From Asanoa iriomotensis (GTDB taxonomy: Bacteria; Actinomycetota; Actinomycetes; Mycobacteriales; Micromonosporaceae), in the NCBI RefSeq assembly GCF_016862515.1, contig NZ_BONC01000016.1:62001-126000 (forward strand): 64,000 nt of DNA. Direction: 5' to 3'. Numbering within the stretch: position 1 is the first letter of the stretch; the number at the start of each line of letters is the position of its first letter. A model generated the notes under the pieces. That model searched no databases. It had not been told where the DNA came from and saw nothing but the letters and a program-made list of their open reading frames with translations. A program made the translations under genes and the position numbers. Of the stretch, positions 28,617 through 37,690 are shown one piece after another.

Positions 28617-30533
28617 GTGGAAGCGCCGTCGGCAATCGCGCGGACATCGGTGGAGCTATGGAGCGCGTTGGCGTCCAGGTACGGCTTGGACGCCGCCGGT
28701 TACGACCGCGAACTGGTCGATGAGATCGGGGCCGTGTTGGGGCTGCCTGCCGGCGACGTGGGCGAGGCGTTGAAGACGCATGGGGTGACCGTCGAGGCTC
28801 TGCTGCATGCGGTGCTGGTCTGTCTCGCCTCGTTCGCCGCCATGGTGAGAGACTTGCTGGCGCTTTACGAAACGGCCGCAGCAGGCCGGGCGGACCATCC
28901 GAATCTGCTTGTTGAGTACGACTTCGGCGCGCGGCGACCGCCGCTCGCGTTCGACCTGGAGACGTTTCGCAGTTGGGCTGCTGTCACCGCGAAGGCAACT
29001 CGTGCATTGCCGGCGCGGGTCTGGAGCGACGACCAACTCTGGCGGCTCAATGCCACGTTGCGGAACGCTGACCGTGGCAGCCTTACCCGGACTCGTGCGG
29101 CGGCTGAGTGGGCCCGGGAGTACCAGGCGGGCGCCTGGCCGGCGAGTGTTCCGGCGCTCACCCGGACGGGCCGTGCCGGACTCGACGATCTGCTGCGGGG
29201 AGCCCGAGCCGTTGCCGTCGATGTGCTTCGGCGCTGTCGCGCAATGTCGACCGACCGGATCGACCTGCGCCGGCGTGCCGGTGGCGGCCAGGCGGAAGGT
29301 GACCCGGTGACTCTCGACCCGCGCCGCCGCATGGATGACGGCGAGGCCGAAGGCGACTTGGCGACTCTCGCCAACGTCGACCGCGACAGCTGGTTGGGTG
29401 AGCTTGTCGACGCGCTCGACCGGGTCGCCGACCGCGCGCGTACGGACCCAGGGCTGGACACTGTCGTCTTGGAGCGCGAACTGTCTGCAGTGTTTGAGTC
29501 AGCGCCAACCACCAGATCGTGGGTTGAGCAACCGGAGAAGGTGCTTGTCGAGCTGCTTTCCCTGCCCGCCTGGAACCGGCGCCACGATCTATATGCCGCA
29601 TGGGTGCTGACCCAGATCGTCGGCGCCGCCGGGCCGAAGCGCTGCAAGTTGCACTCGACCACCGATGGCCGGTTGAGCTTCTCATTTCGCGGAAGCCATG
29701 TGGCCACGATCGCGACACCGAATCACGGGCCTGTCGCCGTCTGGGCAGAATTGCGCACGCCCTCGGCGCATCTCGTAGGGAAAGGCCGGAAATCCGCCAT
29801 CCAACCTGACTACACCCTGCTCAAGGCGCCGGTCACTGAGTCTGTCAGCGCGCTCGCGGTGGTCGAGTGCAAGCAGTGCCGGCGGGCGGGTTCCGCAAAC
29901 TTCGCCGCCGCCCTCCAGGACTACGCCGCGGGCCATCCAACGGCGCGGGTGCTGCTGGTCAACCACGGCCCGGCCCGGAAGTCGATCCTCGATCGCGTGG
30001 CGCTGGTAGAGCGGCCCCGATGCGCGATCGTGGCGCACCTCCGTGCCGACGAGGCGGCTGCAAAGGCGCAATTTTCTTCCTGGCTGTGTGACGCACTCGG
30101 CCTGGTCCAGCAGAACGGCGCTTTCGCACAAGAGAGCGAGAGGTCAGAGGCCGGCAGCCCGTGGGCAACGATCAAGCTTGAGTGGTCGGATCGTCCGACA
30201 GACCTTGACTTGCATGTTGCCGTAGGCGGCCCTCCTGCCACGATCGTCAGCTACGAGATGCCCGGCGCTCTTGACTCTCCACCCTTCGCGCGGCTCGATC
30301 AGGACATCACCACCGGCTACGGGCCGGAGAGCGTCAGCGTCGCCCGCCCCTCGCGACTCCTGGTATCGGTGGACCGTTTCTCGAATGACGGCACGTTTTC
30401 CACGAGCGATGCCCGGGTGTCCCTCCGAACCCCAAAGGCTGAAGTCATCGTCCGATACTCCCCGTCCGATAACGGCGACGAGAAGACCTGGCTGGTCGCC
30501 GAGGTGCACCAGGACGGCACCGTGATCGTGTAG
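28617..30533 (+). CDS. PD-(D/E)XK nuclease-like protein with C-terminal YfaP/DUF2135-like domain
   Basis: 638 aa. Residues 1-230 are helical and unassigned. A nuclease-like core follows: IQPDYTLLKAP, then ALAVVECKQCRR, giving D and E-x-K of a PD-(D/E)XK fold. The last about 120 residues (LEWSDRPTDLDLHVAV, LDQDITTGYGPESV) match the beta-sandwich YfaP/DUF2135 domain. This combination is unusual; the C-terminal domain might bind a surface or ligand and the nuclease be the effector. Start ATG 28617; in the R2-R3 segment, 305 bp after R2. Function is inferred from the nuclease motif only. Confidence 0.55.
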   Translation: MEAPSAIARTSVELWSALASRYGLDAAGYDRELVDEIGAVLGLPAGDVGEALKTHGVTVEALLHAVLVCLASFAAMVRDLLALYETAAAGRADHPNLLVEYDFGARRPPLAFDLETFRSWAAVTAKATRALPARVWSDDQLWRLNATLRNADRGSLTRTRAAAEWAREYQAGAWPASVPALTRTGRAGLDDLLRGARAVAVDVLRRCRAMSTDRIDLRRRAGGGQAEGDPVTLDPRRRMDDGEAEGDLATLANVDRDSWLGELVDALDRVADRARTDPGLDTVVLERELSAVFESAPTTRSWVEQPEKVLVELLSLPAWNRRHDLYAAWVLTQIVGAAGPKRCKLHSTTDGRLSFSFRGSHVATIATPNHGPVAVWAELRTPSAHLVGKGRKSAIQPDYTLLKAPVTESVSALAVVECKQCRRAGSANFAAALQDYAAGHPTARVLLVNHGPARKSILDRVALVERPRCAIVAHLRADEAAAKAQFSSWLCDALGLVQQNGAFAQESERSEAGSPWATIKLEWSDRPTDLDLHVAVGGPPATIVSYEMPGALDSPPFARLDQDITTGYGPESVSVARPSRLLVSVDRFSNDGTFSTSDARVSLRTPKAEVIVRYSPSDNGDEKTWLVAEVHQDGTVIV

Positions 30534-30755
30534 CCGCCACGGTCGAGCTCGCCGAGCCGTGCATCATCGAACGGCAGGGCGAACCGCTCGGTCAAGACGG
30601 TTCGTCAACGCCGGCCGGGCTCTGGTCGCCGGCGAGCGCTGCCGCGTTCGTCTGGAAACGGCGCGTGCTGGCGGATCCCGCCCTTCCCGGCGAAGCCCTG
30701 AGGCTGATGCGCTCCGACCCGCCGGCCACCAAAACACCCGGGCCGACAGGCAAAT

Positions 30756-31295
30756 CTAGCCCAGGTGTATCGAGCCATGCGCCGTCAGGGAAAGATTGCG
30801 CTTGTGCAGAAGCGAAACCAGGTCATTAGGATTCCCTAGGCCGAGAAGGTCGTCGCGGGTTATCACCAAGATCCTGATTCCTCGGACAAGCGCAGCGGCG
30901 CCGATTGCGTAGGCGCGGCTACGATGCTCCTGGTGCCCGGTGATGCCGTTTGCGGCTGCCAAAATTCCCAGAGAACAGCCCCGATCAACCACGACATTGA
31001 CGAAGTACCCGAGGGTCGTGCTGTCAACCGGCTGCGACCAGTTCTTGCACTCGACGAGGAAGATCCCGGGTAGCATCCTTAAACCGCCGTCGGCCTTCTC
31101 GTTGGCAACGGTGATATCTACTTCCTCAGTGCCGAAGTAATTGAGTGTATTCCGCTGAACGTAACATCCTGGAACAGATTCGAGGAGGTATGCCAGCATG
31201 TTCTCGTAGTATCTGCCCCGGCGGTGTGCTGGATGCCTTGGTTCTGCGGCTCGGCGGAGGTAGGCGCCCACTCGCGCCTGGAAAATCGGGGTCAC
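30756..31295 (-). CDS. Restriction-endonuclease-like protein (PD-(D/E)XK)
   Basis: 179 aa. EEVDITVANEKADG then GIFLVECKNWSQPVDS gives the D / E-x-K pair of an Mrr/RecB-like nuclease domain, and YYENMLAYLLESVPGC provides the preceding helix. It is downstream of and overlaps by ATGA the gene at 31292, so the two are translated together. Paired nucleases of this sort in one operon suggest a two-component defence unit; the target is unknown. Confidence 0.6.
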   Translation of the reverse strand: MTPIFQARVGAYLRRAAEPRHPAHRRGRYYENMLAYLLESVPGCYVQRNTLNYFGTEEVDITVANEKADGGLRMLPGIFLVECKNWSQPVDSTTLGYFVNVVVDRGCSLGILAAANGITGHQEHRSRAYAIGAAALVRGIRILVITRDDLLGLGNPNDLVSLLHKRNLSLTAHGSIHLG

Positions 31296-32221
31296 CTACG
31301 CTCCACCCCGTGGACGATCGCGTTGCGTTCATTGTTAAGAAGCTGCGCGAGGCTCTGCCCCTGCAAGCGGCCCGCAAGATCTTCGATGTCAAAGACCATA
31401 ACCATGGGCCACGCCCCGCCTCTTGGCAGGTGGACCTCCTGCTCGCGTTCCCAGCGGTAGTAAATCAACATCGACCACTGAGCATCTCGCGTTAAGGCGT
31501 ACAGTTGCAGTTGGTCAAGAACGGCCCTATCGATGTGGCCTCGTTGCAAGATCTTCAGCTCGACCAGTAGGGGGCCGGGGATGAACCTCTCCGTTCCCGG
31601 CACCCAAGCAGCAAAATCTCCGATCCCAGGCGTCCCGGTGATTTCTTCGGCCTCGGCGCCCGTCGCTCGCAAGAGTCGCAGCGCGAGTTGCTCCAGTCTT
31701 CTTTGGGCTGGGTAGCGAGGGTTCTCGACCTCGACTCGGAGGTTTTGCAACTCGTCCCGAACGGAATCGAGCTCCGTTCTGTCCAGAGCACGTGGCGGCG
31801 CAGCTCGCGCAGGCTTGCGCCCTACTGACTGGAGGAAAAGGGAGATGTGACCAGCCAGCGCAGCACGGCTGCTGGCAGGAACGCGGACGACCGGCAACGT
31901 GGACAGCGCCGGGTCCAAGCGTCGAGGTGGTTCGGCGATCAGGAGGACCGGAGTGCCAGCGCCGACGGCCTCGCCGATCTCCAGGTACACGGCGGCTGGC
32001 GTCTCCCATCCATTTTCAGCCTGGAAGAGCACACACACGAAGTCCACTTCGGGAAGCCACCCTCGTGCCCTTTGGGACGTTCTATCGAAGGCCTGAGCTG
32101 GCTCCACCACCTCGATGCCCAAGTCAGACAGGATCGCGCTGATCGTCGTCAGATCCTGCGGGCGTTCAGCGATGGCGTAGCAGAGCACGCCGCAACGATA
32201 GTCCTCCAATGCGTTCGCCAA
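31292..32221 (-). CDS. TIR/deoxyribosyltransferase-like fold joined to a PD-(D/E)XK-like domain
   Basis: About 310 aa from TTG 32221 (LANALEDYRCGVLCYA); the frame stays open to 32488, but that part is arginine-rich. The N-terminal Rossmann-like domain (VDFVCVLFQAENG, YLEIGEAVGAGTPVLLIAEP) resembles TIR-like and nucleoside-deoxyribosyltransferase-like folds. The C-terminal half has TPGIGDFAAWVPGT and GPLLVELKILQRGH, a D / E-x-K nuclease-like pair. Overlap with the downstream nuclease gene indicates co-expression. A nucleotide-sensing part controlling a nuclease is my inference. Confidence 0.5.
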   Translation of the reverse strand: MANALEDYRCGVLCYAIAERPQDLTTISAILSDLGIEVVEPAQAFDRTSQRARGWLPEVDFVCVLFQAENGWETPAAVYLEIGEAVGAGTPVLLIAEPPRRLDPALSTLPVVRVPASSRAALAGHISLFLQSVGRKPARAAPPRALDRTELDSVRDELQNLRVEVENPRYPAQRRLEQLALRLLRATGAEAEEITGTPGIGDFAAWVPGTERFIPGPLLVELKILQRGHIDRAVLDQLQLYALTRDAQWSMLIYYRWEREQEVHLPRGGAWPMVMVFDIEDLAGRLQGQSLAQLLNNERNAIVHGVERR

Positions 32222-32562
32222 GATCCAGATCCAGCAGCTGTGCGCCTGAGACGATCGCCAGCCGCAGCCGCGCGACCTCGTCGCTGGACTCGGTCGTCGT
32301 GTCGACGTCCCGGTCGGTCCCGTGACCTCGAAACGTGACCGCGGTACCTCGCGCCGCGGACTTCCAAGGCGCAGCCAAGCACTTTGGACGGATAAGCTGC
32401 CCAAGGCATACCGTGCATGCTGGCGGGTCGCTGGTCGCGACGTATGCATGTTGATCGCCCTGCTTCCGGGTACACAAAGGTGACCCACCGGAGAGCGGGT
32501 GATGCAGCGCCTGATTACTAGGCCTCAGACGTACGGCCACTTGCCACGACGGACGGTACCAG

Positions 32563-32970
32563 CTAGACCGGCAACGAGCTGATATCCAACACGTTAACCT
32601 CCAGCAGCTCAAGCCCATGCCACAGGTCGACGGCCCGTTCGGCAGCCAACTGTGGATTGCGGCGGCACTTGGGACATAGCAGCTCGATGCTGCGAGTCCT
32701 CACGGTCTGGCCAAGCTCGAGTTCGGCCGGACTGGCCCAGTCTAAATCCGCGTACCCGATCGACTCCATCTCGGTCCTGTCGCGTGCTCTAGGTGCGGGC
32801 AGCAGACGTCCCCGATCTAGCTTGCGGGCGTCACCGCCCTTGGATGGTGGATCAACAACAACGGCATCGAAAACCACGTACATGTTCCCTAGGGGCACCG
32901 ATCGGTGCCGGCCTCGATCGCTGCAGGACACCGCTACCATGCGGGGGGAAACGTTGCTCTCATCCATCAC
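32563..32970 (-). CDS. Hypothetical protein with a CPKCRRN zinc-knuckle-like pair
   Basis: 135 aa. It starts MMDESNVSPRMVAV and includes VSCSDRGRHRSVPLG and LLCPKCRRNPQL, the cysteines of which could bind a metal. Divergent from the transglutaminase-like gene with 22 bp between starts, so a shared promoter region must be very compact. Function not recognised. Confidence 0.5.
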   Translation of the reverse strand: MMDESNVSPRMVAVSCSDRGRHRSVPLGNMYVVFDAVVVDPPSKGGDARKLDRGRLLPAPRARDRTEMESIGYADLDWASPAELELGQTVRTRSIELLCPKCRRNPQLAAERAVDLWHGLELLEVNVLDISSLPV

Positions 32971-32992
32971 GCGCTCCCTGTAGCCTCGCGGT

Positions 32993-33457
32993 GTGGGTTT
33001 GCATGACGACGCCCTCTACGAGGAGGCTGTTCGCAGAGTCGCGGGTAAGCTCCGCGCTGCTCTCGAACAGGGGAATCTCCCGCTGGTCAGTTTGACAGCG
33101 TTTCCGCGTGGCGCCTGTGGCGACACCTGCGAACTACTCGGCCAGTTTCTGGTCGACGAAGGGCTCGGCCAGTCGCTCTACTACAGCGGCCAACGAGACG
33201 TTCCCTTACAGTCACACGCTTGGCTTGAGCGTGACGGTCTCATCCTGGACATAACTGCCGACCAGTTCACCGACGTCGCCGAGCGCGTGATGCTCACCAA
33301 GGATCGAAGATGGCACTCGCGGTTTAGGAACAGCGCCAGGCAGCGGACTGCCAACCTTGAGCATTTCGTCGATGGCGTCAACGCCGCGGAAGCACAGTTG
33401 GCCTACGTTGAGCTGCGTCGCCGCGCGACTTCCGCAGAAGCTGTGCACGTCATTTAG
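32993..33457 (+). CDS. Transglutaminase/papain-like fold protein, predicted
   Basis: 154 aa from GTG 32993. The order of FPRGACGDTCELLGQ (Cys), SHAWLERDGLILDIT (His then Asp) and DQF resembles the Cys-His-Asp triad of small transglutaminase-like peptidases. No signal peptide or membrane segment, so cytoplasmic. Divergent with the zinc-knuckle gene and convergent with the short gene at 33454. A protease or amide-transfer role is inferred from the triad only. Confidence 0.5.
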   Translation: MGLHDDALYEEAVRRVAGKLRAALEQGNLPLVSLTAFPRGACGDTCELLGQFLVDEGLGQSLYYSGQRDVPLQSHAWLERDGLILDITADQFTDVAERVMLTKDRRWHSRFRNSARQRTANLEHFVDGVNAAEAQLAYVELRRRATSAEAVHVI

Positions 33458-33663
33458 TGCGTCAAGGCACTCGACGACCGCGTAACGGCCGCCGGCTTCC
33501 ACCCACATCTGCGAGCCAATGCCCGGCCACGAGCGACGAAGACGGCCTCAGCCTCAGCGGACGGAAACACCGAACGGGTCGGGTCTTGGCGGACGAGGAT
33601 CGCGTCGAACTCGCCCGCCCAGGCGCTCAGATGCCTCTGGATTTCCGTGGCAATCTTCGACAT
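33454..33663 (-). CDS. Small hypothetical protein
   Basis: 69 aa from ATG 33663 (MSKIATEIQRHLSAWAGEFD) with good coding character (AEAEAVFVARGRALARRCG). The stop overlaps the stop of the convergent gene by four bases. Its start is only 27 bp from R3. No domain recognised. Confidence 0.45.
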   Translation of the reverse strand: MSKIATEIQRHLSAWAGEFDAILVRQDPTRSVFPSAEAEAVFVARGRALARRCGWKPAAVTRSSSALTH

Positions 33664-33689
33664 CGAGCTGTAGGCCGAGCGCTGTCCTT

Positions 33690-33955
33690 GCCGGCCATGA
33701 TCGGCACCTCACCGCACCCCGTGCGCAGGTGCCTACACCACTTGCCCCGCCAACGAACCCCTGCGCCGCGCGGTCATTCCCCCACATACACGTCCGTGAC
33801 CAGGGACAACCGCCCGGATGGTGCGCAGTTGTGGGCTGTATCCCGCCATCGAGATAGACCTGCGCTTCGATCGCGTTTTCCCAGCTCAATGGGTGCGTCT
33901 CGACGCGCTCGGGGGCGCGTTTCGGCCCGTCTAGGTGGGGCTCGAACCTGCGCAC
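33690..33955 (+). repeat. Direct repeat R3
   Basis: Full copy, CCATCGAG subtype. Begins GGCCATGATCGGCACCTCAC, left arm GTGCGCAGGTGCC, core CGTCCGTGACCAGGGACAAC, ends GGGGCTCGAACCTGCGCAC. Confidence 0.92.
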
Positions 33956-33959
33956 GAGC

Positions 33960-34470
33960 TTTGCCTGCTCCACGACGGGGACTCGCCAACAGTCACGACC
34001 GGTGGCCTCGGCCCTCGTGAGTTGGCTGCCTAAGGGCTTCGTCCACGCGCTGTTGAATAAGGAGGAGACGGCGATCCTCGGCTGTGTCTACATCGACCGA
34101 ACGCACCGGCCCGCGGCGTCGCCCAGAGCCCTTAGACACGCTCGCATGCGGCCCGAGAGCGTCGACGCCGACGAGGTCCGCATAGCACCGGCCCTGCCGA
34201 GACAGGCAAGCGAATCGCGGCAGGAGAGGATGGCGCACGCCGGATGGAGGTGCTTCGTGAACAAAGCTCCGACGCCTTGGTCGCCGCCGACGACGTGTGG
34301 TCGATGCCCGCACCCGATCAGCGCGCATCAGCTCTGGAAGCCCGACGCCCTTTGCGGCGGCTGGATGCACTGCATGGCCGAAGCTGCTCAACCTGCTGGC
34401 ACAGCTGGCCGCGCCCGGGAGCTGAGGACCAGGCAGCGCCGCGGGAGGCATGAGAAGGCGTACGGTGCTG
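33960..34470 (+). pseudogene. Debris: GNAT-like scrap and a frameshifted small zinc-ribbon gene
   Basis: At 34047-34100 the frame reads LLNKEETAILGCVYIDRT, a phrase typical of GNAT acetyltransferases, but nothing else of the domain is left. From ATG 34244 one frame gives MEVLREQSSDALVAADDV, and a second frame continues CGRCPHPISAHQLWKPDALC and GGWMHC, a four-cysteine small protein seen in actinomycetes. The frames switch near 34297. Both genes look inactivated. Confidence 0.4.
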
Positions 34471-34569
34471 ACCGCGGCATGAGCGGACGTCTAGGGTCGG
34501 CGATGGACGCGTCCTGTCGGTTCACCGATCATGAACTTCATGGGGGGACCAGCAGGCGGCGCAGCCGGC

Positions 34570-34954
34570 CGAGGGTGAGGCGAAGGTCATCGCGCTCTGC
34601 GGATCGACCAAATTCGAGGCCGAGTTCGCGGAGGTCAACCAGCGGCTCACGATGGAAGGGTGCGTCGTGATCAGCATCGGAATGTTCAGCCTCCCGATCT
34701 GCCGGACTACGACTGGGCAGTCGACAACTCGGACCTGAAGGGCGGCTCGGCGGCGTGCACCCGCAAAGATTCGCATGACTGACGAGGTGTACACCGTGGA
34801 TCCGGGCGGATACGTAGGTGAGTCAACCCGACGGGAGACCGCCTATGCGGAGTCGCTCCGCAAGCCGGTTCGGTATCTGAGTCGCGAGCGCTTGGCGCGA
34901 ACGGGAGACGCCCCCAAGAGTGAGTCCGACCGGGCGGTCCGCTCATCGACATAA
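34570..34954 (+). pseudogene. Broken deoxyribosyltransferase-like (DUF4406-like) gene
   Basis: Successive frames give VIALCGSTKFEAEFAEVNQR and CVVISIGMFS, then DLPDYDWAVDNSDLK, then (from 34775) DEVYTVDPGGYVGESTRRE and YAESLRKPVRYLS. Together these match a single DUF4406/deoxyribosyltransferase-like protein of about 130 aa with at least two frameshifts, so the gene is inactive unless the last 59 codons are used alone. Confidence 0.6.
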
Positions 34955-35136
34955 CCGCGCATCGGCCTGTGGGAGGCTCGGTCGGAGCGAGCGCACGGAT
35001 CGTAACGATCACTGGCGAGCCGCAACCGCCCTGGTCGCGGCATGACAGCGCATGTGACCTTGGCGCAGGGGTAGCGCCGGGTAGCGCCGCGCCCGGCGGA
35101 CCGCACGGCATCGCCGCTTCTGGCAGGATCCGCCGG

Positions 35137-35658
35137 ATGCGCAGGCTGATGATGCTCCTTCTCATGATGACGGTTGCCGGCTGCGGCGACGGTAACGCGA
35201 CCGAGGCGGGGGCCACCGAACAGTTCACCCAGGGCGGCGTCAGCATGGAGCCGACAGTCACGGCCGGCCAAGTCATCACCGCACGGACGGTCACCGGCAC
35301 GTATGAGCCACGGCGCGGCGATGTCGTCTTGTTCCGTTCCCCCGGCGGCGTTTGGGGTGAGCGCACAGTGCCGCTGCTCAAACGCGTCGTCGCGGTCGGC
35401 GGCGAAACCATCGTCTGCTGCGATACCGCGGGATCGGTGACGGTCGACGGTAAGCCGCTGGACGAGCCGTACGTGATTGAGGACGCGTCGCTCGACGAGC
35501 CGCCGAAGCCGAACTACTGCGGGCCGCGTCGGTTCGCCGCGGTTACCGTGCCGGCCGACTCCGTGTTCGTTATGGGCGACAGCCGCGCCCGGTCGAACGA
35601 CTCCCGGTGTTTCGGACCGGTGCCGGCGTCGTCGGTGTTCGCCGTCAAGGTCGACTGA
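35137..35658 (+). CDS. Signal peptidase I-like (S26) lipoprotein
   Basis: 173 aa from ATG 35137. A signal with lipobox (MLLLMMTVAGCGDG) precedes an S26 fold: GVSMEPTVTAGQ carries the nucleophilic Ser, LLKRVVAVGGE the general-base Lys, and VMGDSRARSNDSR the conserved box E. Classical signal peptidase I has an N-terminal membrane helix, so a lipid-anchored version is unusual. Members process exported proteins at the outer face of the membrane; here no export substrate is next to it. Catalytic residues are all present. Confidence 0.75.
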   Translation: MRRLMMLLLMMTVAGCGDGNATEAGATEQFTQGGVSMEPTVTAGQVITARTVTGTYEPRRGDVVLFRSPGGVWGERTVPLLKRVVAVGGETIVCCDTAGSVTVDGKPLDEPYVIEDASLDEPPKPNYCGPRRFAAVTVPADSVFVMGDSRARSNDSRCFGPVPASSVFAVKVD

Positions 35659-35999
35659 CCAGGCGCACCTGACAGCCGCCACGGACGGCAACGAGGTGAC
35701 CGACGGGCAAGTGCGCTCGGACGGCGGCAGATCCGGATGTACGAGGTGGCGACCTGATCACGTTCGGCAACGGTCGCGCATCGGATGACCAGCCCGTCGT
35801 AGTCTGCACGGAGCTTCATCGCCTCCACCGGCTTGAACACGATGTCGATGCGAGGTAGCCCGTCGGCAGGCCGAGCGCGCAGCAGAAGCTGGCTGTGGCT
35901 CACGGTGTACGCCCACACCGCGAACTCACGTTCGGAGCGGAAGATCTCCTGACCTGGGATGAACTGCCATTCCTGGTTAAGCCACGCCTCGATCTGCAT
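35514..35999 (-). CDS. Conserved hypothetical protein, 3' end probably altered
   Basis: From ATG 35999 (MQIEAWLNQEWQFIPG) the first about 95 residues look conserved: EIFRSEREFAVWAYTVSHSQ, FKPVEAMKLRADYDGLVIRC. The C-terminal part is arginine-rich and its last 145 bp lie antisense to the peptidase gene, so the original end was probably lost. Function unknown. Confidence 0.45.
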   Translation of the reverse strand: MQIEAWLNQEWQFIPGQEIFRSEREFAVWAYTVSHSQLLLRARPADGLPRIDIVFKPVEAMKLRADYDGLVIRCATVAERDQVATSYIRICRRPSALARRSPRCRPWRLSGAPGQSTLTANTDDAGTGPKHRESFDRARLSPITNTESAGTVTAANRRGPQ

Positions 36000-36150
36000 C
36001 CGAACATGATCCAACCGGGGCAAGATCCTGGCCTCCCCGTTGCGCGGCGAGCACGCCTCGGGAGTCCTGGACCGCAACGTTCCGGGCGCACCGTCCGCGC
36101 CATGTGAGTGCGTTCGAGAGCGCTGGCATTGAACCAACTAACATCCGACC

Positions 36151-36684
36151 GTGGTGTACCGGATTGAGCGGCATGAGCCGAACGTCTTGCGGTTGTTCAA
36201 CGACGAGCTGCTGGTCGATCAGGACGTCGAGCAGCAGGACGACACGTTGGCCGACATCGAACGCTGGGGTACCGGCGTCGCCTGGGCCGAGGACTACACC
36301 AGTATCGCCCGATGGGACGCCGAGCCCATCGGCGATCGTTGGCAGGTGTTGGTCGGTGTGGCGTACCGGTACGTGTCCTGGCAGTTCGAAGGCGTGAGCG
36401 CGTGGGACGAGATCAGACCGGACGGCTGGTGCAGTCGGCACGTCGAGATGGGACCGGACGGACGCTACACGGCCGCGGCCGAGTCCGCTGCGGTCATCAA
36501 CGCGCGGGACACCGGCGGCACCGAAGCGGTCAGCGCCTACGAACGGGTGTACGGCGTCGTGCCCGAGGCGGCCTTTGGTCCGGACGCCGACCCGCATCTG
36601 ACGCCGATCAACGGCCGCGCGTTCCACGACCAGTGGATAGCGGCGCGAAACGCGCTCGACCCCCAAGGTGGTCCGACACCTTGA
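36151..36684 (+). CDS. Hypothetical protein
   Basis: 177 aa from GTG 36151 (MVYRIERHEPNVLRLF). Acidic and rich in Trp and Tyr (VGVAYRYVSWQFEGVSAWDE), cytoplasmic, without known motif. It precedes the membrane protein gene by 88 bp on the same strand and may share its transcript. Confidence 0.55.
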   Translation: MVYRIERHEPNVLRLFNDELLVDQDVEQQDDTLADIERWGTGVAWAEDYTSIARWDAEPIGDRWQVLVGVAYRYVSWQFEGVSAWDEIRPDGWCSRHVEMGPDGRYTAAAESAAVINARDTGGTEAVSAYERVYGVVPEAAFGPDADPHLTPINGRAFHDQWIAARNALDPQGGPTP

Positions 36685-36772
36685 CAACGTCATCGCCGTA
36701 CGCTCTCCGGCCGAACGAGTCGCGGCATGTCCGAGCGTCGGGCCTGTCCCCGACAATGCGAACATCTTCGGC

Positions 36773-37408
36773 ATGAGCGACGAGCAAGGAGCTACGACGA
36801 CAGACACCCACAGGGATCGACGCAAGGTCATCAATCTCGATGACATCAAGTACGTGCCCACTGGGGACCCGCTCGTCGACCGCGGCATGCAAATGACCCT
36901 TGATGAGATCGAGGAAGCTGAAGCTGATCCGGACCACCCCGACCATGAGGCGGCGAAGGCTGCCATGCTCGACATCAACAAGAGGCTGGGCAGCGTCGTC
37001 AACTCGGTGTACGGGGATCAGTTACGCCGCATCAGTGAGAATCTCGCGGCAGCGCTGAAGCCTAACCTTGGCAATCTGTTTACTGCGCCGAAGGTCAAGT
37101 TATTTCCCACCGCTGCGGAGCCGGTGAGTCCCCCTGTTCCGACTGTGCTGGAGATGCCCGAAGCCGAAGAGTGGGAGATCGACGAGACGCCGCAGCAGAC
37201 CCTTCAGGCATTGCTGGAGGTTTCTGAGCGCATGTCGGAGATGGTGCGTGTTTCTGTCGAGCACCGCGACGTCGCCGTCCAGCAAATGTCGCACTTCAAA
37301 GGGGAAGCGGACGCGTCGCGCAAGTCTGAGCGGCGGATGTTTTGGCTCGCGATGCTGGCGCTCATAGGCACCTGGGGCGCAGTGGTTGTCGCCCTCCTGG
37401 CGCTGTAG
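36773..37408 (+). CDS. Tail-anchored membrane protein, hypothetical
   Basis: 211 aa from ATG 36773 (MSDEQGATTTDTHRDRRKV). Charged, helical cytoplasmic part (DEIEEAEADPDHPDHEAAK) and one C-terminal membrane helix (MFWLAMLALIGTWGAVVVAL) ending four residues before the stop, so the bulk faces the cytoplasm. No enzyme motif. In the R3-R4 segment with other orphan proteins. Confidence 0.6.
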   Translation: MSDEQGATTTDTHRDRRKVINLDDIKYVPTGDPLVDRGMQMTLDEIEEAEADPDHPDHEAAKAAMLDINKRLGSVVNSVYGDQLRRISENLAAALKPNLGNLFTAPKVKLFPTAAEPVSPPVPTVLEMPEAEEWEIDETPQQTLQALLEVSERMSEMVRVSVEHRDVAVQQMSHFKGEADASRKSERRMFWLAMLALIGTWGAVVVALLAL

Positions 37409-37690
37409 GGAACGGACGCGGAGAGGGTTCGACTGGACGTCGGATGTCGGCGAGTCCTTTTGGCGCGCCGTCGGTGGCTCCGGGATGTCGCGCCGCCGAG
37501 CTGTCCGCTCATCGGCGTGTTCGCGAGCGCGGCTACTCGGTCCCTGGCTACGCATCGTCATGGTGATCGAGGCGCGGGTCGTCCAGCGCGTCAGATCGCC
37601 AGCCAGCCGCGATGCATCCACAGGCGCACCAGAGTGTTCCACTGGCATCCCCACGGCGGGCGGTGGAGGCGCCGGTTATGGAGCATAGGT

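Noticed and set aside
33940-33955. tRNA 3' end (T-arm-like GGTTCGAGCC on the minus strand) in each repeat
   Set aside because: The T-stem does not pair (GCAGG against CCCAC) and no acceptor, D or anticodon arms can be built. A distant tRNA-derived origin cannot be excluded.
33554-33973. Minus-strand frames through several repeats (pieces like AQVYLDGGIQPTTAH or LSLVTDVYVGD) as a conserved small protein
   Set aside because: The frame differs between copies, is interrupted in several, and substitutions do not favour third positions. The sequence similarity is explained by the DNA repeat.
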